Origin: Myrica gale
Taxonomy: Eukaryota > Streptophyta > Magnoliopsida > Fagales > Myricaceae
Direction: 5' to 3'
Assembly: GCA_963930655.1 (NCBI GenBank)
Contig: OZ005604.1
Location: 17,370,001 to 17,434,000, forward strand
DNA: 64,000 nt
Shown here in pieces: positions 46,780 to 58,070 of the stretch. A model generated the notes under the pieces. The model was given only the letters and a program-made list of their open reading frames with translations, ran no database searches and was not told where the DNA came from. Both the position numbers and the translations under genes were made by a program. Numbering within the stretch: position 1 is the first letter of the stretch; every line of letters begins with the position of its first letter.

Positions 46780-47644
46780 TTGTTTTTAGGGTTAATGGCA
46801 AAAATAGTCTCTGGATTTTATACCTTTTATCGATTTGGTCCCTGGATTTTTATTTTGGTCATATATGTCCTTATGTTATCCTAATTTATCAATTTGGTCC
46901 TTCCGTCCAATTTCGTCTCCTCCGTACACAGTCAGCTAACGGTGGGCCACGTCACTACCAATAAAATCGCGCCACGTGTATTTTTTAAAAAAAAAAATCA
47001 CTGTCCACCTGGAATATTCGTAAAAAAACGAACTGGGAGACCCCATTCGCGCGACAGATGGAGACCGGGAGCCACCCACCCTGGCGACCGGGAGCCCAGA
47101 TCTGGGCTCCCCTCGCCGGGGCGGCTCGCGCCATGAGGGGTGGCCGCAAGCCACCCCCGCTGCTCCCTCGCCCACCCCTCGCGAGCCCCAAGGCCACCCG
47201 GCGCGAGCCCCCTGGCGACGGGGAGCCCAGATCTGGGCTCCCTCTCGCCCCACCACCGCGAGGGATCCCAGATCTGGGCTCCAGGTCGCCGGGGTGGGTG
47301 GCTCCCGGCCACCCCTCGTGGTGGAGCCACCCACGCCTACAACGGGAAGCCCAGATCTGGGCTCCCTCTGTCACGCGAATGGGTGGTCTCCCCCGTTCGT
47401 TTTTTTTTAATATTCCAGGTGGACAGTATTTTTTTTTAAAAAAAACACGTGTCGCGATTTTATTGGTGGTGAAAAGGCCCACCGTTAGCTGACTGTGCAC
47501 GGAGGAGGCGGAATTGAACGAAAGGACCAAATCGATAAATTAGGATAACCTAAGGACTTATATGACCAAAATGAAAACTCAGGGACCAAATCGATAAAGA
47601 GTATAAAACCCAGGGACTATTTTTGCCATTAACTCTTCTTTTTA
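46780..47644. mobile_element. Mutator-like (MULE) element with ~275-bp inverted arms
   Basis: The element spans 46789-47635, starting GGGTTAATGGCAAAAATAGT and ending TTTTTGCCATTAACTC. It is flanked by 9-mers TTGTTTTTA (46780-46788) and TTCTTTTTA (47636-47644), which match at 8 of 9. The arms run inward for about 275 bp on each side and enclose a GC-rich core of about 300 bp. No transposase. Long open frames in the core are by-products of its composition. Confidence 0.85.
47060..47368. repeat. GC-rich core with four copies of a BglII-centred palindrome
   Basis: The palindrome GAGCCCAGATCTGGGCTC and close variants occur near 47092, 47222, 47264 and 47347. They are embedded in GCCACCC/GGGTGGC and CGCGAG words. 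Base composition is very different from the AT-rich flanks. Confidence 0.85.
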
Positions 47645-48880
47645 TAAGGAGGAAAGTCCAAGTGGAGTCTTTTACCAAGTTTGAAAGTCCGGTAGAGTTT
47701 TAACTTTGAAGAGACCGGAGTTTGAATACAAATAGATAGGAGAGATGAATTAGTAAAAAGAGAGTTTTTTTTTTATCTCATTCACACCCTTGTTTCATAA
47801 AAGCTTCTATCCTGCTTCCTCTGTGGTCCTATATATCGAGCTGAAATTTGGAAGATAGGTTCATGATAAAAGGAACTATAATATGAGCAGTAGAGATGCA
47901 ATTTCGAGCTTGGAAACTGGATTTGTGTCCGTGAACAATAACCACGTGCGGATTGTAATGTGGGTCCAACCCACAGGTGTTTTACCAAAGTCCATTTGTG
48001 GGCGCGCCTATGTCTTTAGTAGGGCAACAAGTGGGAAAAGAAAAAGAGAGGCTACCGCACGCCAAGAGAAAAAAGAGGAGAGAAAGAAAAAAGAAAAAAG
48101 AGAGAGTTTTTTCAGGAGTTTTTCTTCCGATCTTAAGGTATGGTTTTCACACATGAGTAAATTGGGTTATCTCTGATAAAGTTTTCTCAGAGAGTTAATA
48201 TTGTTGAATTCCAATTTACTAGAACTCAAGTTTTGAGCATAAACTTGAGTGTTGTAATCTCTATTTTATTATAATGGATTTATCTCGAAATTTTCCCGTG
48301 GCTTTTCCCGTGGCTTTTCCCTTTGCACTGAAGGGTTTTTCACGTAAATCTTGTGTGTTCTCTTTGTGCTTGTTTTATTCTTTTTCTAGCTTGGTTGTTT
48401 GTTTGCTTGGGGTTATTATTTAATTTGCACAAGGACGTAATTTGGCCCGACAAGTTTAGTATATTCTCTCTTATTCTCGTTGTATTTGTAAAGATTGATG
48501 TCATCTTAAAGAGATTTGTTGTAGCCTCTAGTTATGACTAAAGAAGACATTATGTACCCATTATTTAGTTGATATTGAAGGTTTTGACTAAACTAGATTG
48601 CATAATTTTTCTTTCTCACACTGGAGAATTTTTCCATGTAAAAAATTGTTTGTGTTCTTATGGCTTGGTATGATTGATTACTTATAGATTATTTTCGGTA
48701 CATAATTGTAGAGATTACGCTCTATTTAGAATAATGATTCCACTGTGCGTATTTTTGGATTTGTCTCTCAACCTAGACTACCTAGTTGTCTCCTCAGAGG
48801 CTTCAGTAGAGCTTTTCATGCATACTTCCCGCAACAAATATGATTCACTCATCCCAAACACGTATTCTTAGCGGGGTTGA
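47645..48880 (+). mobile_element. LTR-type fragment, non-coding
   Basis: At 48225-48370 the order GAGTGTTGTAATCTC, TTATAATGGATTTATC, CCCGTGGCTTTTCCC and TTTTTCACGTAAATCTTGTG is the sense form of the widespread plant Copia LTR segment seen in antisense elsewhere in this window. No coding domains; ends uncertain; fossil. Confidence 0.4.
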
Positions 48881-50389
48881 AGGCAGCCAAAGATGATATG
48901 ACCTAAAAATCATACAGGGCCACGAAAGAAAGCTAGATGAATGAATCCAGTCTGGGCCATATCTGGTTGAATATTTTTTATTCGTAGCCCATAGCGTTGT
49001 GAAACCCAAACTGGGCCAGAAAGAAAGAGGAACTCAAAAAACTGTAAACGTAGGCCTTACATGGAGGGAAGTCTTAAGTTTATCATGTTTAGGCCCAATA
49101 ACCCAGATCGTAGTCCTGGCACTGGCAGAGAAGCTCAATGCCGATGCCCGTGTGCTTGCCCACGTGCCAACTTCAATTGATTGAGGCCCCCCATAGACTA
49201 TAGTCCCCAACTCCAAGTTCTTCATCCATTTTGCTTGAAAGTAATCATTGGTGGTAGAAAGATTTGGGAGTATCTTGCTAATAAAAAGCCACGAGTATTC
49301 TTGTAAGAAGTGTGTAGAACAGTAGAAGCTGTTGGGCATATGAGCTCCAAAGAGATCAGCACAGATCGTTTTCAGAGAAACTGAGGTACGCGTAGGAAGT
49401 AGGAACCCGCCCCTCCGTCAGGTCCACTTCCACACAACTTTAACCACCAAATACATGGCTCTGAAATGCTAGAGGATTACGACAGTACGGGTTATGTTGT
49501 CAACTTCAAATTGGTTCACACGACGGGAAAGTTGGTCTGGTTTTCTAAACTAACCTTTTGCGGGTCTACACTTGGCTAAATATATCGTCGTTTAGAACTT
49601 AGAAGCTTCTCAACTACCTACTTATGAAAAGATATGCTCTGTCCAATTTCTGTACCTTTTATGTTCATACTATTTACCATTTCAGCTGAAGCCAGGAAAA
49701 AAAAAGGTGTCTCATTAGACAACCCCAAATTTAATTAAACTCAAAACAGATTCTATTTATTATGCTATTATTCGTCCGACTGTATTATGCTATTCTTTAT
49801 TCTATTCTATTATTATGTGATGCAGCTTCTAAGACATTATACAATGTCAAAGTAGACCATTATTCCCTATTCATTTTTATATTTCTTTGTTAAATTTTTG
49901 ACGCAAAAGAATTGTTTAAATTTATATTTTGTGGACCGGGTTTGCCAGCTTGCCTCGCTGAACTTCAAAAAAGGTGGGAGAGAAGAGATGGCCCATTCTA
50001 GAACCCAAATGGTCAGATTGGAACCTTGGGTGAGTCATCAAAAATTAATCCACATTAACATGCCTAACAAAGTAAAGTTAAGAGTGTGTCTTTGATTTTA
50101 TATTGAAGTAGCTAGCTTGGCATGGCCGTTGCTTATTGGTTCATTGGAACTAGCCCCGACTTTTCTGGCGCACGGTTGAATTTTTCAGGATGTATCACCA
50201 AACGTGCCTTTTCTTGGGGTTATACCGAAACAGGGGATAGTGTGAGGCTATTAAGAAAATGCAACACGAGCAGGGTTGGTCAAAACGTGGGCAGATTGAC
50301 TTGCACAAAACCAAACCCTAAGTGAATTTGCTTCTTGTGAGTGTTTACACTAGGAAGTTCTCCTGCAAAGATGTATGAGAGAGAGAAAT
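48881..50389. other. Intergenic stretch, no gene recognised
   Basis: Short frames at 48999-49184 and 50122-50325 have no recognisable domain. Confidence 0.4.
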
Positions 50390-50627
50390 GGATTCTACGA
50401 ACTTATAGAAAACTTGAAATTGAAGAAAGAAACAACTTTTGTTTGTTCCTCTGAAAATTGAGATTGCTCGAAGCTGCTCTAATTTCCCTACAGTTAAAGA
50501 AGCCTATTTAAATGGATTCTATGAACAACTTGAAATTGAAGAAAGAAACAACTTTTGTTTGTCCCTCTGAAAATTGAGATTGCTCGAAGCTGCTCTACTT
50601 TCCCTACAGTTAAAGAAGCCTATTGAA
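50390..50627. repeat. Tandem duplication across the MAPKKK 3' end
   Basis: Two adjacent copies (about 50390-50512 and 50513-50627) share GAAGAAAGAAACAACTTTTG, TCTGAAAATTGAGATTGCTC and TACAGTTAAAGAAGCCTATT. The copy nearer the gene contains its last codons and stop. The distal copy still encodes an almost identical tail on the minus strand but lies in the 3' UTR. Confidence 0.92.
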
Positions 50628-51802
50628 TTCCCACTACTGCTATGTACATTATTAACTGCAGAATGGAACCACCCCTCACTGCCCACCGTGCTGTCCAGCT
50701 CTTCCACTCTGTTACTAATTGAAGTCGTCCCTGACCCACAAATCATATCCTCTTCTGCTTCAGCTTCATCCATAATAATATTGCTTTCCTCCCCATTATT
50801 CCCTCGGATTGTTATCCAATTCTCATCCCATGTCCAACTGGGCACCCGTGAAGGACACGACAACCGTCTGATCCTATCAGAGGCCTGAGTTTCCTGATCG
50901 CGTGTGCCAATCAGATTGCTCAGAGTCTCTGACTCTTCCATTGAGTTCCAAAAGCCTTGATCCAGAATGCTTGTCGGAGAACTTGAATTGGATTCTTGAA
51001 TTGGCTTTACGCCGGAATTGGATTCCGCAAGGAATGGATGCTTTAGAAGTTGACTAGCTGTCCACCGCTCCTTTGGGCTCCTCCTTAGGCACTTATCCAA
51101 GAAATCATTTGCTTGCTCCGATAGAAAACTCGGAAACTCGGGCAATTCACCCGAATATGCTATTTGGTACAAGACCGTCACTGGGTCAACCGCATTAGGC
51201 CACGGTGCACCACCGGTGGCCATTTCAATGATTGTACACCCAAGTGCCCAAACGTCACAAGGGAACCCCTGGTCTTCTCCGCGCGCCACCTCCGGCGCCA
51301 TATACATCGGCGTGCCGCCAATTGGCGAGGTCTTGTCCCCCTCAGCCTTACCAACCAACTTAGCACACCCAAAGTCGGCAATTTTCGCACCGTCATCTTC
51401 GCTGATCAGAATGTTCCTACCTTTGATGTCACAATGCACCAAGCCATTTGAATGCAAGTAGTCTAGCCCTCGCACCATTTGCCGTGTGTAATACCCAATC
51501 ACCGATTCTTCTAGCCGACCTCCACGGTTGCGAATTGTATCGGCAAGCGTGCCTCCGGGGGCATACTCCATGAAAAGGTTGTACAAAGAGATGTTGTTCT
51601 CCGAAGTAACGTCATACCCCTTGTAGCTAACGATATAAAGACTGGACAAAGAGGACAATATCTTTTGCTCACTTTTCAAGAACTCGGATCGGGACAGCTC
51701 GGCCGACTTCACGGCAAAAAGTTCGCCGGACTGGTGATAGGTGGCAAGGGAGACGGTGGCCGACGAGCCATGGCCTATGGTCTGGCCTCTAGTCCAGTCC
51801 AT
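50519..51802 (-). CDS. MAPKKK17/18: MAPKKK17/18-like protein kinase
   Basis: Single exon, 427 aa, starting MDWTRGQTIG at the ATG 51802; an upstream in-frame extension begins at a GTG and is not needed. The Gly loop is GHGSSATV (10-17) and the ATP Lys is K32 (FAVKSAEL). E45 fits the helix C Glu, and the catalytic loop HCDIKGRN has D125. DFGCAKL (D143) follows, then the activation segment with GGTPMYMAPEV, DVWALGCTIIEMATG, and RWTASQLLKHPFL closing the kinase domain near residue 265. The C-terminal region is acidic and Ser-rich (DEAEAEEDM). Architecture and intronless structure match the MEKK-like MAPKKK15-21 group. Arabidopsis MAPKKK17/18 act in ABA signalling upstream of MKK3, and that role is inferred here. 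The last ~35 codons lie in the duplicated segment. Confidence 0.92.
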   Translation of the reverse strand: MDWTRGQTIGHGSSATVSLATYHQSGELFAVKSAELSRSEFLKSEQKILSSLSSLYIVSYKGYDVTSENNISLYNLFMEYAPGGTLADTIRNRGGRLEESVIGYYTRQMVRGLDYLHSNGLVHCDIKGRNILISEDDGAKIADFGCAKLVGKAEGDKTSPIGGTPMYMAPEVARGEDQGFPCDVWALGCTIIEMATGGAPWPNAVDPVTVLYQIAYSGELPEFPSFLSEQANDFLDKCLRRSPKERWTASQLLKHPFLAESNSGVKPIQESNSSSPTSILDQGFWNSMEESETLSNLIGTRDQETQASDRIRRLSCPSRVPSWTWDENWITIRGNNGEESNIIMDEAEAEEDMICGSGTTSISNRVEELDSTVGSEGWFHSAVNNVHSSSGNSIGFFNCRESRAASSNLNFQRDKQKLFLSSISSCS

Positions 51803-51860
51803 TTTGGTAAGTTGCACAAAAGAGGAGGGCTTTGCTGGGTCTACAAAATTCGCAGCTGCA

Positions 51861-51869
51861 TTTATATAG
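51861..51869 (-). promoter_or_regulatory. TATA box of the MAPKKK gene
   Basis: The minus strand reads CCTATATAAATG, about 60 bp upstream of the ATG. Confidence 0.5.
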
Positions 51870-54800
51870 GAACTCCTATAAAACTACGTTGGGAAATTTT
51901 TTAAAAGGTTAGTATTATTGGTTGGTTGGGTCTCTCTGGCTCTGCCCGCCTATGAGAGTTGACAATTCCTGTAACATGAGTCTACACCGTGTCAAAATTT
52001 GGGTGGGGTTGACGGCTCGGGCTGCCTAGTTTGGGATGGCTCGGCATAAAGGGCATGTAGGCTGTAGGCATGTGTTGAGAATGAGGTTAACAGTGTGAAC
52101 TGGGAAAAATAAAAATTTAGGAAGTTTGGGTTGGTACATGTGATGGGATAGGTTGGACGGGGTAGCTTGGATGGATAATCCATTCTGGATTCTCTATTTT
52201 TGTTTTAGGGTATGACTTTGAACCCAAAAATTCTGGGATATTTAAGGGAAGGGTCTATGAGGTGGGTTGAACCACCGATTTTGGTGGAAATTTTGAGTCT
52301 ATCTCTTTAAATCTTTTTAATTGTTTTGGTGAAGAGTTGAATAGAAGTATATGCCACAGTGCTTGTATTCTTGTCAAAATTGAAGTCTTTTGGATGAGGA
52401 AAAGTCAAAGTCAAAGAACAGATGGGAATTATATGGTTGTTTATTAGATAAATCAAAGTTAGTATTTCAGATAACCTAGATCAATGGTCTTTTTTAAAAA
52501 AATAAAATATATATTAGTTTTACAAAAATGATGGTGATTCTTACATGTTTAAGCTTTTATATCATTATCAGCAATTAATATAAGATTTTCATTGAAAATA
52601 GAGTTCTCTTTGATATAAAATAAAGTATGATATTTTACTTCTAATGAACAATTATATCACTTCAAATCAATATATTTAAATTGATGAGACAAAGAAGTAG
52701 AAGTAAATTATTTTGGCATTTGGGATTTAAGGTGGGCTGTATCATCGATCTTTCCTAATACGCTGAACTTTCGTTGATTTGAAAGATATTAGCCCTCTAA
52801 TCAGGGGATTAGTACTAGGTGGACTGCATCAATAGTCATCCCATCTCTTCAAATTACGTCCCACGTTTCTCTTGACCCGATTCATGCTTCCCTATCACCT
52901 TTTGCTACAAAATTGTGAAGAGTCAAATCATAATTGACCTAATTCCCCCCATGTGAAGAGGAAATATACCCATTTTTCTTGTTTTAAAAATGATGCCCAT
53001 GGTTCAAAGCTTCTCGTTACTATAATTGTGAAAAGCATGGCTAGCAGCTGTAAAATATGATCTGCATCTATGGTTGAGCAAAATATCTAGACTAAATGAC
53101 CCATAGGGACAGGGTACTGGATTATGGCAGAACAGATATGGGTTTGTTAAAATTTGGTAATTTCAATTAGTACCTTAACAACTTCGCATAATTGTCAAGG
53201 CCAGAATCATCACGAGCAAGGAGATTAATTCACCTAAATATACCAAGATCCCAATTTATTTGAAACCGTGGTCCGCGCTAACTCCTAGAAAGCAGCTTTG
53301 AAGGGGAGAACTTTTGTTCTCCGAAACAATTAAGTGAATTAAAGCAGGGATTGTATCCCCCAAGTGAAGTAATAATGATACACTTAGACGTTCCTACGTG
53401 GTGGTCATGAGAGTCCTAAGTAGCTAGTTAAGCATCCAATTTCTTGCCTTGATTGTATGCAAAGAAAAGATGCCAAAAACTATGATGATTGGGGGGAATT
53501 CGAGTCTACCGCGCCAATCAAATCAAACCCACTTCTTGAAAACTAATAAATCATCATATATAGCTGCAAAAGTGCCATCTGAATCAACTCAAAATTAACC
53601 AAAAATTGAACGGATGGAGTTTGACCTTGATAGCTAGTAGCTACGTTGAACACTTAGGAATCTCACGCGTGGCCGGCCCCGGCTCCCCTTTTCTTTCTTT
53701 TTCTTTTTTGTTTTCTAATTATTTACGTGCTCCGTTTTGTTGCTTCAAGATCCATGCTTCGGATCTAAAAAAAAGTAAAATAAACGTCATTATCCAACTA
53801 ATCGATCGTGCAAGAAAAGAACATTAGCATGCTAAACATGCCCCCCTAGCTAAGTAGTCTAAACCTTATTGTTAAGCGCACACAAAATATGCATAATAAA
53901 GAGTAGGAACCATGAAGAATTATAAAAGCCAAAAGGACAGGTTGGTTCGGAGGAGAACTACTTGAAGGGAGAGGAATCGCAAGAAAGTGGTATAGAAGTT
54001 GTAACTAATTCCTGAAAAGCAAACAAATGATCAAGCAGGTGGGGGGCCGGGGTGTTTAGTTGCTTTTAAAGCACCCCTCAAAACAAAACAACAACGACCC
54101 TCCTTTTTCCCTTTGTCCTTTAGAAATAAAACCCCGTCTCTTATTTTACTGTTTCATACTTAAGCCGTGCAGCTGATATTTGTCAAAATTAAGCTCAGTC
54201 GGTTGGACCAACTTATCGCTTGTAAATCTAATGCGTGCCTTGTAAGGCTATGCCGAATCATGAAGGAGGGGGAATAGCTAGCGTTACTCACATGCAACTC
54301 GCAAGCCTCGTGTGTATGATTCGTATGATTATTGCATAAGCCTTTACGTATTTATTAGGGGAAAGGAAATGATCAGGGTCCACGATAGTCGATCTCTGAG
54401 CCACTCGTCGGGTAACACGTTCGCGTTGAAGCTCAAAGAGCACTTTTATGGGGCATGTTCGTTTGTCTAAAAAATTTAGAATTTGAATATAACTTTCTAA
54501 ATTTATATTCTTAACATTACTCCTACACATATATTAATGCAACTCAACATTACCTTTTTTATACATATTAATACAACTGAATAATTTTACATGCACGTCA
54601 ATAAAGCTCAAATATTACCTAAATATTCAAATTATTCGTACCATTCTTAAAATTTTCTCAAAACTAATATGTCATTGAAATGCGTGAAGGGTTTGTGCTC
54701 CTTGTACGTGAAATGTGTGAATTGTGGAGTGGCGACGCTTACCCGCGTTTAGTGCCCTTAAATATAATCTTTTTTTAGGCAATGCAGGTCATAGTCTGCC

Positions 54801-54961
54801 AGGGGAGGGGGGTGGGGGTATTCGAACCCCAGATCAGGCGCCCGTTAAATATAATCAACTGTAAAGTTTGGCGGTCCTCCAGGAATCAGGATTAATATTG
54901 ATGATGAGTGGCTTACTTCATTTATGTCCCGCTGCCCCCTAGCAGCTATTGTGCTTTCTAA
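51870..54961. other. Intergenic stretch between the MAPKKK gene and the Pack-MULE
   Basis: No gene recognised. 54450-54640 is an AT-rich MITE remnant. 54775-54845 (A/T-rich end, then GGGGTATTCGAACCCCAGAT) looks like a reversed SINE or tRNA-like tail. Confidence 0.4.
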
Positions 54962-55482
54962 TATATTATAGGGAAATTGATAGTTTAATTACTTAAATTT
55001 CCTCCCTTTAGCGGTTTGATCCTTAAAAAATAAACCCTAACAAATTACTCCCCAAACTACTATTATTTGACAAAATCATCCTTATGTCAGGATTCCGTGT
55101 ATTTTTTTAACGGGAGAACGTTTCAAGTTGGCAATTTTTCCACGTGACATTGCATAAGCCAAGTCATCAATACATTCTGTTAGGCTAGGCTAACAACGTG
55201 GCCGACAGACGCGGCAAGAATCTTTTGACTTTTTCTAGTTTTGTGGGGCGTCTTTGGAGAGGATAGGTTCCTTCCTTCGGCGAAGTCGCTATCTGCGGTT
55301 TTTTTCTTGTCTACTAGTGAAGGCGAGGGGGGTGAAAGTAGATTTCTATTCAAGTAACGGAAGCAGTGCCTCTCGAATACATGCCACACTTTGTCCTTTC
55401 GTACACAGCAAAAAGTCTTCCTTCTGCCCTCTCATTACTTCAAGATTCAGTTTTTTTACATTCCTTCGTTCGCCGTCCAGAA

Positions 55483-56110
55483 ATGGCGGAGAGTGTTCTC
55501 TTCAATATTGTTGAAACAATCATTGGTTGTTTGAGCTCCTTGGCTTCCAAAGAGATCAGACTGATCTGGGGTGCCAAAGATTTCAAGCTCAAGAGCATGG
55601 TTTCAAAATTCAAAGTTGTGCTTCTGGATTTCAAGCTCAGCCGCACCACAGTGCCTAATGTCAACAGCAACGACGTCTTCTTCAATTGCTGCCTTTTCAT
55701 TCACTCATCTTTCAAAATCGAAGCATCTAAAACTAAAGCCAATTGAGTTTCTACAAACTCTGTCAAATAGGTGGCTATTGACCCTAGCTTCTGTTGAGTT
55801 TTTTTCAACAGCGTCCTGCCATTCACTAAAGTATCTCCCCCATGATATACAACATCTCACTGTGCTTCAAGAACTGGAACTTTCTTATCGCAAGAAATTT
55901 GATAGAGCCTATCCTGAGGATTGGATACAATGACAAGGGCTTCATACCTCCTTTCTCTGACATATCCTCCAAAATTGTTATCTCTTCCCTCGGGGCTTCA
56001 AGATGTTACCACTTTCCAACAGCTCAGGATTTCCAATCGTAATAGCTTGATGGCTATAGGAGAGTGGATTGGTAATTTCACATCACTTTAATACTTTCAA
56101 GTTTATGAAT
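55483..56110 (+). pseudogene. Captured CC-NBS-LRR resistance gene fragments
   Basis: ATG at 55483 opens MAESVLFNIVETIIGCLSSL then ASKEIRLIWGAKD and LKSMVSKFKVVLLD, the N-terminal Rx-type coiled coil of CNL immune receptors. The NB-ARC domain is absent. From about 55800 on, LRR-like text follows in shifting frames (SLKYLPHDIQHLTVLQELEL, then DVTTFQQLRISNRNSLMAIG and EWIGNFTSL). Several frame changes and stops and the missing NB-ARC show it is a broken composite within the Pack-MULE. Confidence 0.8.
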
Positions 56111-56400
56111 GGTTTGAGATCATTTCCTGAAGGAATGATTAGGCTAGGCTGCCTCCTGTTCATGGCGCCTAGAAGAACTTTTGAACTCATTGTTTAGTTC
56201 TGCACCTCAACATTCTACTAAGTTTCAGTGGATGATGAGGTCGCATCATCTTTGTGCTTGATAATACTAGACTCCACTAGAACGGACCAAGCACAGTGCA
56301 TGAGGCTTAAAATGAACGGTCAAGCAGATCTTTCCCCCTCTATACATCTGAAACAAAACTGGCTCAATCAAAAGTAAACAAATATAAAATAAATTCGAAC

Positions 56401-56428
56401 CAAGAGGAGGAGGAGGAGGAGGAGGAGG
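56401..56428. repeat. AGG trinucleotide repeat
   Basis: About seven GGA/AGG units next to the captured UFC1 exon. Confidence 0.8.
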
Positions 56429-56449
56429 GACGAAAGACAAAAACGATAC

Positions 56450-56590
56450 CTAAAGGGTCTTGCCGTCGAATTGGGGGAGCTCGAGCTCCGGTGCAGTGGA
56501 GGGGTAGGTGACGGGAATATCGAATTGGAGGTCGAACTCGTACTTGAGGAGGTTGTGGGCGTACCAGCACTTGCCGGTCCAACGCTTCAG
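56450..56590 (-). pseudogene. UFC1: Captured UFC1 exon (UFM1-conjugating enzyme)
   Basis: The minus strand reads [20 protein letters not shown] then [20 protein letters not shown] and GKT, the most conserved part of the plant UFM1 E2 enzyme upstream of the catalytic Cys exon. A splice-donor-like TAG/GTATCG follows. The catalytic exon is absent, so this is a fragment inside the Pack-MULE. Confidence 0.88.
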
Positions 56591-56814
56591 GTGATGCACA
56601 ATGTCGTTTCACAGACCATCTTTGTTGGCAGCTGACGTGGCTCTCCCGTTAAAAAATCACACGGAATCCTGACGGAAGGATGATTTTGTCAAATGATGGT
56701 AGTTTAGGGAGTAATTTGTTAGGGTTTATTTTCTAAGGATCAAACCGCTAAAGGGGGAAAACTCAGGTATTAAACTGCCAATTTCCCTATATTATATTGG
56801 ACAGCTGATACAAA

Positions 56815-57295
56815 AAAAAAAAGCTCATTGTATAATTTTTTGAGTTATGTATCCATTTGGTCCTTTATTTTTAACTTATTTTAATAAATAGTCATTAAAT
56901 TTTTTTAATTGATCATAAACTTTTTTGAATTTGTAATTTTTACCAAATAAATCCTTTTATTAAGAAAGTTAATCATTCACACGTTAATTCTAATTATAAA
57001 TTGACACATGTCACTCAGCTAAAATTATACCACTTATATTTTTTATTTTAAATAATAAAACTAATTAAATTATTGTAAATTTTTTTTAAAAAAAAGTCAC
57101 ATGATTTTAGTTTTGAGTGACACATGTAAACTTATTGTTAGAATTGATGTGTGAACCATTAACTTTGAGAATAAAATTTTAAGAGAATGACTTATTTGAC
57201 AAGAATTATAAATTCAGCGACATCTATGATCAATTTGAAATCGAAAAGACTTGTTAAAAGAGGTCAAAACTTAAGAACGTAATGGGTATTTAATC
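56815..57295. mobile_element. Foldback MITE, degenerate
   Basis: Left-arm words (CCAAATAAATCCTTTTATTA, AAGTTAATCATTCACACG, GACACATGTCACTCA) recur as reverse complements in the right half (TGAGTGACACATGT, GTGTGAACCATTAACTTTGA). Non-coding. Confidence 0.6.
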
Positions 57296-57889
57296 CTAGT
57301 TCTTTTTTTGTTTACCCTTTATTGATGAATTCTACTAACAGTTTCATTTCTTAATTTTTTCGATCTCCAAAATAAAATTGGACACTAACTTGGACTCTTT
57401 GGTTTTATGTTTCATGATATTTTTGGTAAGGATAAGTTTCAATGAACATCCAACTAAGGATTATAACACTTGAATTTTGGATTTCTATTCCTCTTTGGGG
57501 AAAATAAATTAAAATAACTTTCTTAAAATCTTACAAAGTAAACACATGATTTTTATTTCAAGTACACACTTTTCTTTATTTGTGGGTAAAGTTCAAGTCT
57601 GCACTTGGGGAGAAGGAAACTTGTAAAGAGTGGATCATTGAACACAACTCCTTAAAAAGTCATGCTAGCATCATTTGGGTCGGTCTTGTTGAGGTCGTTC
57701 TGGCTATTTGGAATATGGTCTTTCAGGCCATTAGATGTATGGCCTTTCACGTTTTCCATGATGTTGTAATGGGTTATTCTTTGTATCCGACCTTGACTGA
57801 CTGTCTGTATGCGGTACATTTGTTGTGAATGAAAATTCACGTTTACTTAGAAAAAAAAAAGATTTTGGTACTAATTTTGCATATAAATA
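57296..57889. other. Stretch without a recognised gene
   Basis: An 82-codon frame at 57580-57828 has no recognisable domain. Confidence 0.35.
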
Positions 57890-58070
57890 TTTTAAACTTT
57901 GATAAGTGAGACAAGATATTTAAGTGGTTCGGTCATTGACCTACATCCACTGTTGGAAGACACAATTGAGCATTAAGTTTTCTCACTTATGTTTTAATAA
58001 GATTACATACGGCTTTATTTATAAGCCAATGAATACAATAACTCTCATTGCTTTAACAATTGTGGGACAC
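57890..58070 (-). mobile_element. LTR fragment
   Basis: Contains TTTAAGTGGTTCGGTCATTGACCTACATCCAC-type text (the same LTR block as at 9640 and 11300, antisense), followed by TTTATTTATAAGCC. Non-coding fossil. Confidence 0.4.

Larger units (their letters stand above)
54962..56796. mobile_element. Pack-MULE carrying host gene fragments
   Basis: The element spans 54971-56787 (1817 bp), starting GGGAAATTGATAGTTTAAT and ending with the inverted ...AATTTCCC. It is flanked by a perfect 9-bp duplication TATATTATA (54962-54970, 56788-56796). The terminal inverted repeats are about 165 bp and share TTTAGCGGTTTGATCCTTA, ACAAATTACTCCC and GTCAGGATTCCGTGT. No transposase. Inside are CNL resistance-gene pieces (plus strand) and a UFC1 exon (minus strand), so at least two unrelated host loci were captured. 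Confidence 0.93.

Noticed and set aside
46894-47530. Several overlapping long GC-rich frames on both strands
   Set aside because: They arise from the GC-rich palindromic core and inverted arms of the MULE; no recognisable protein.
51164-51461. Plus-strand frames opposite the MAPKKK
   Set aside because: Antisense shadows of the kinase domain.
56364-56612. 82-codon minus frame with a poly-Ser run
   Set aside because: Shifted frame over the captured UFC1 exon and AGG repeat.
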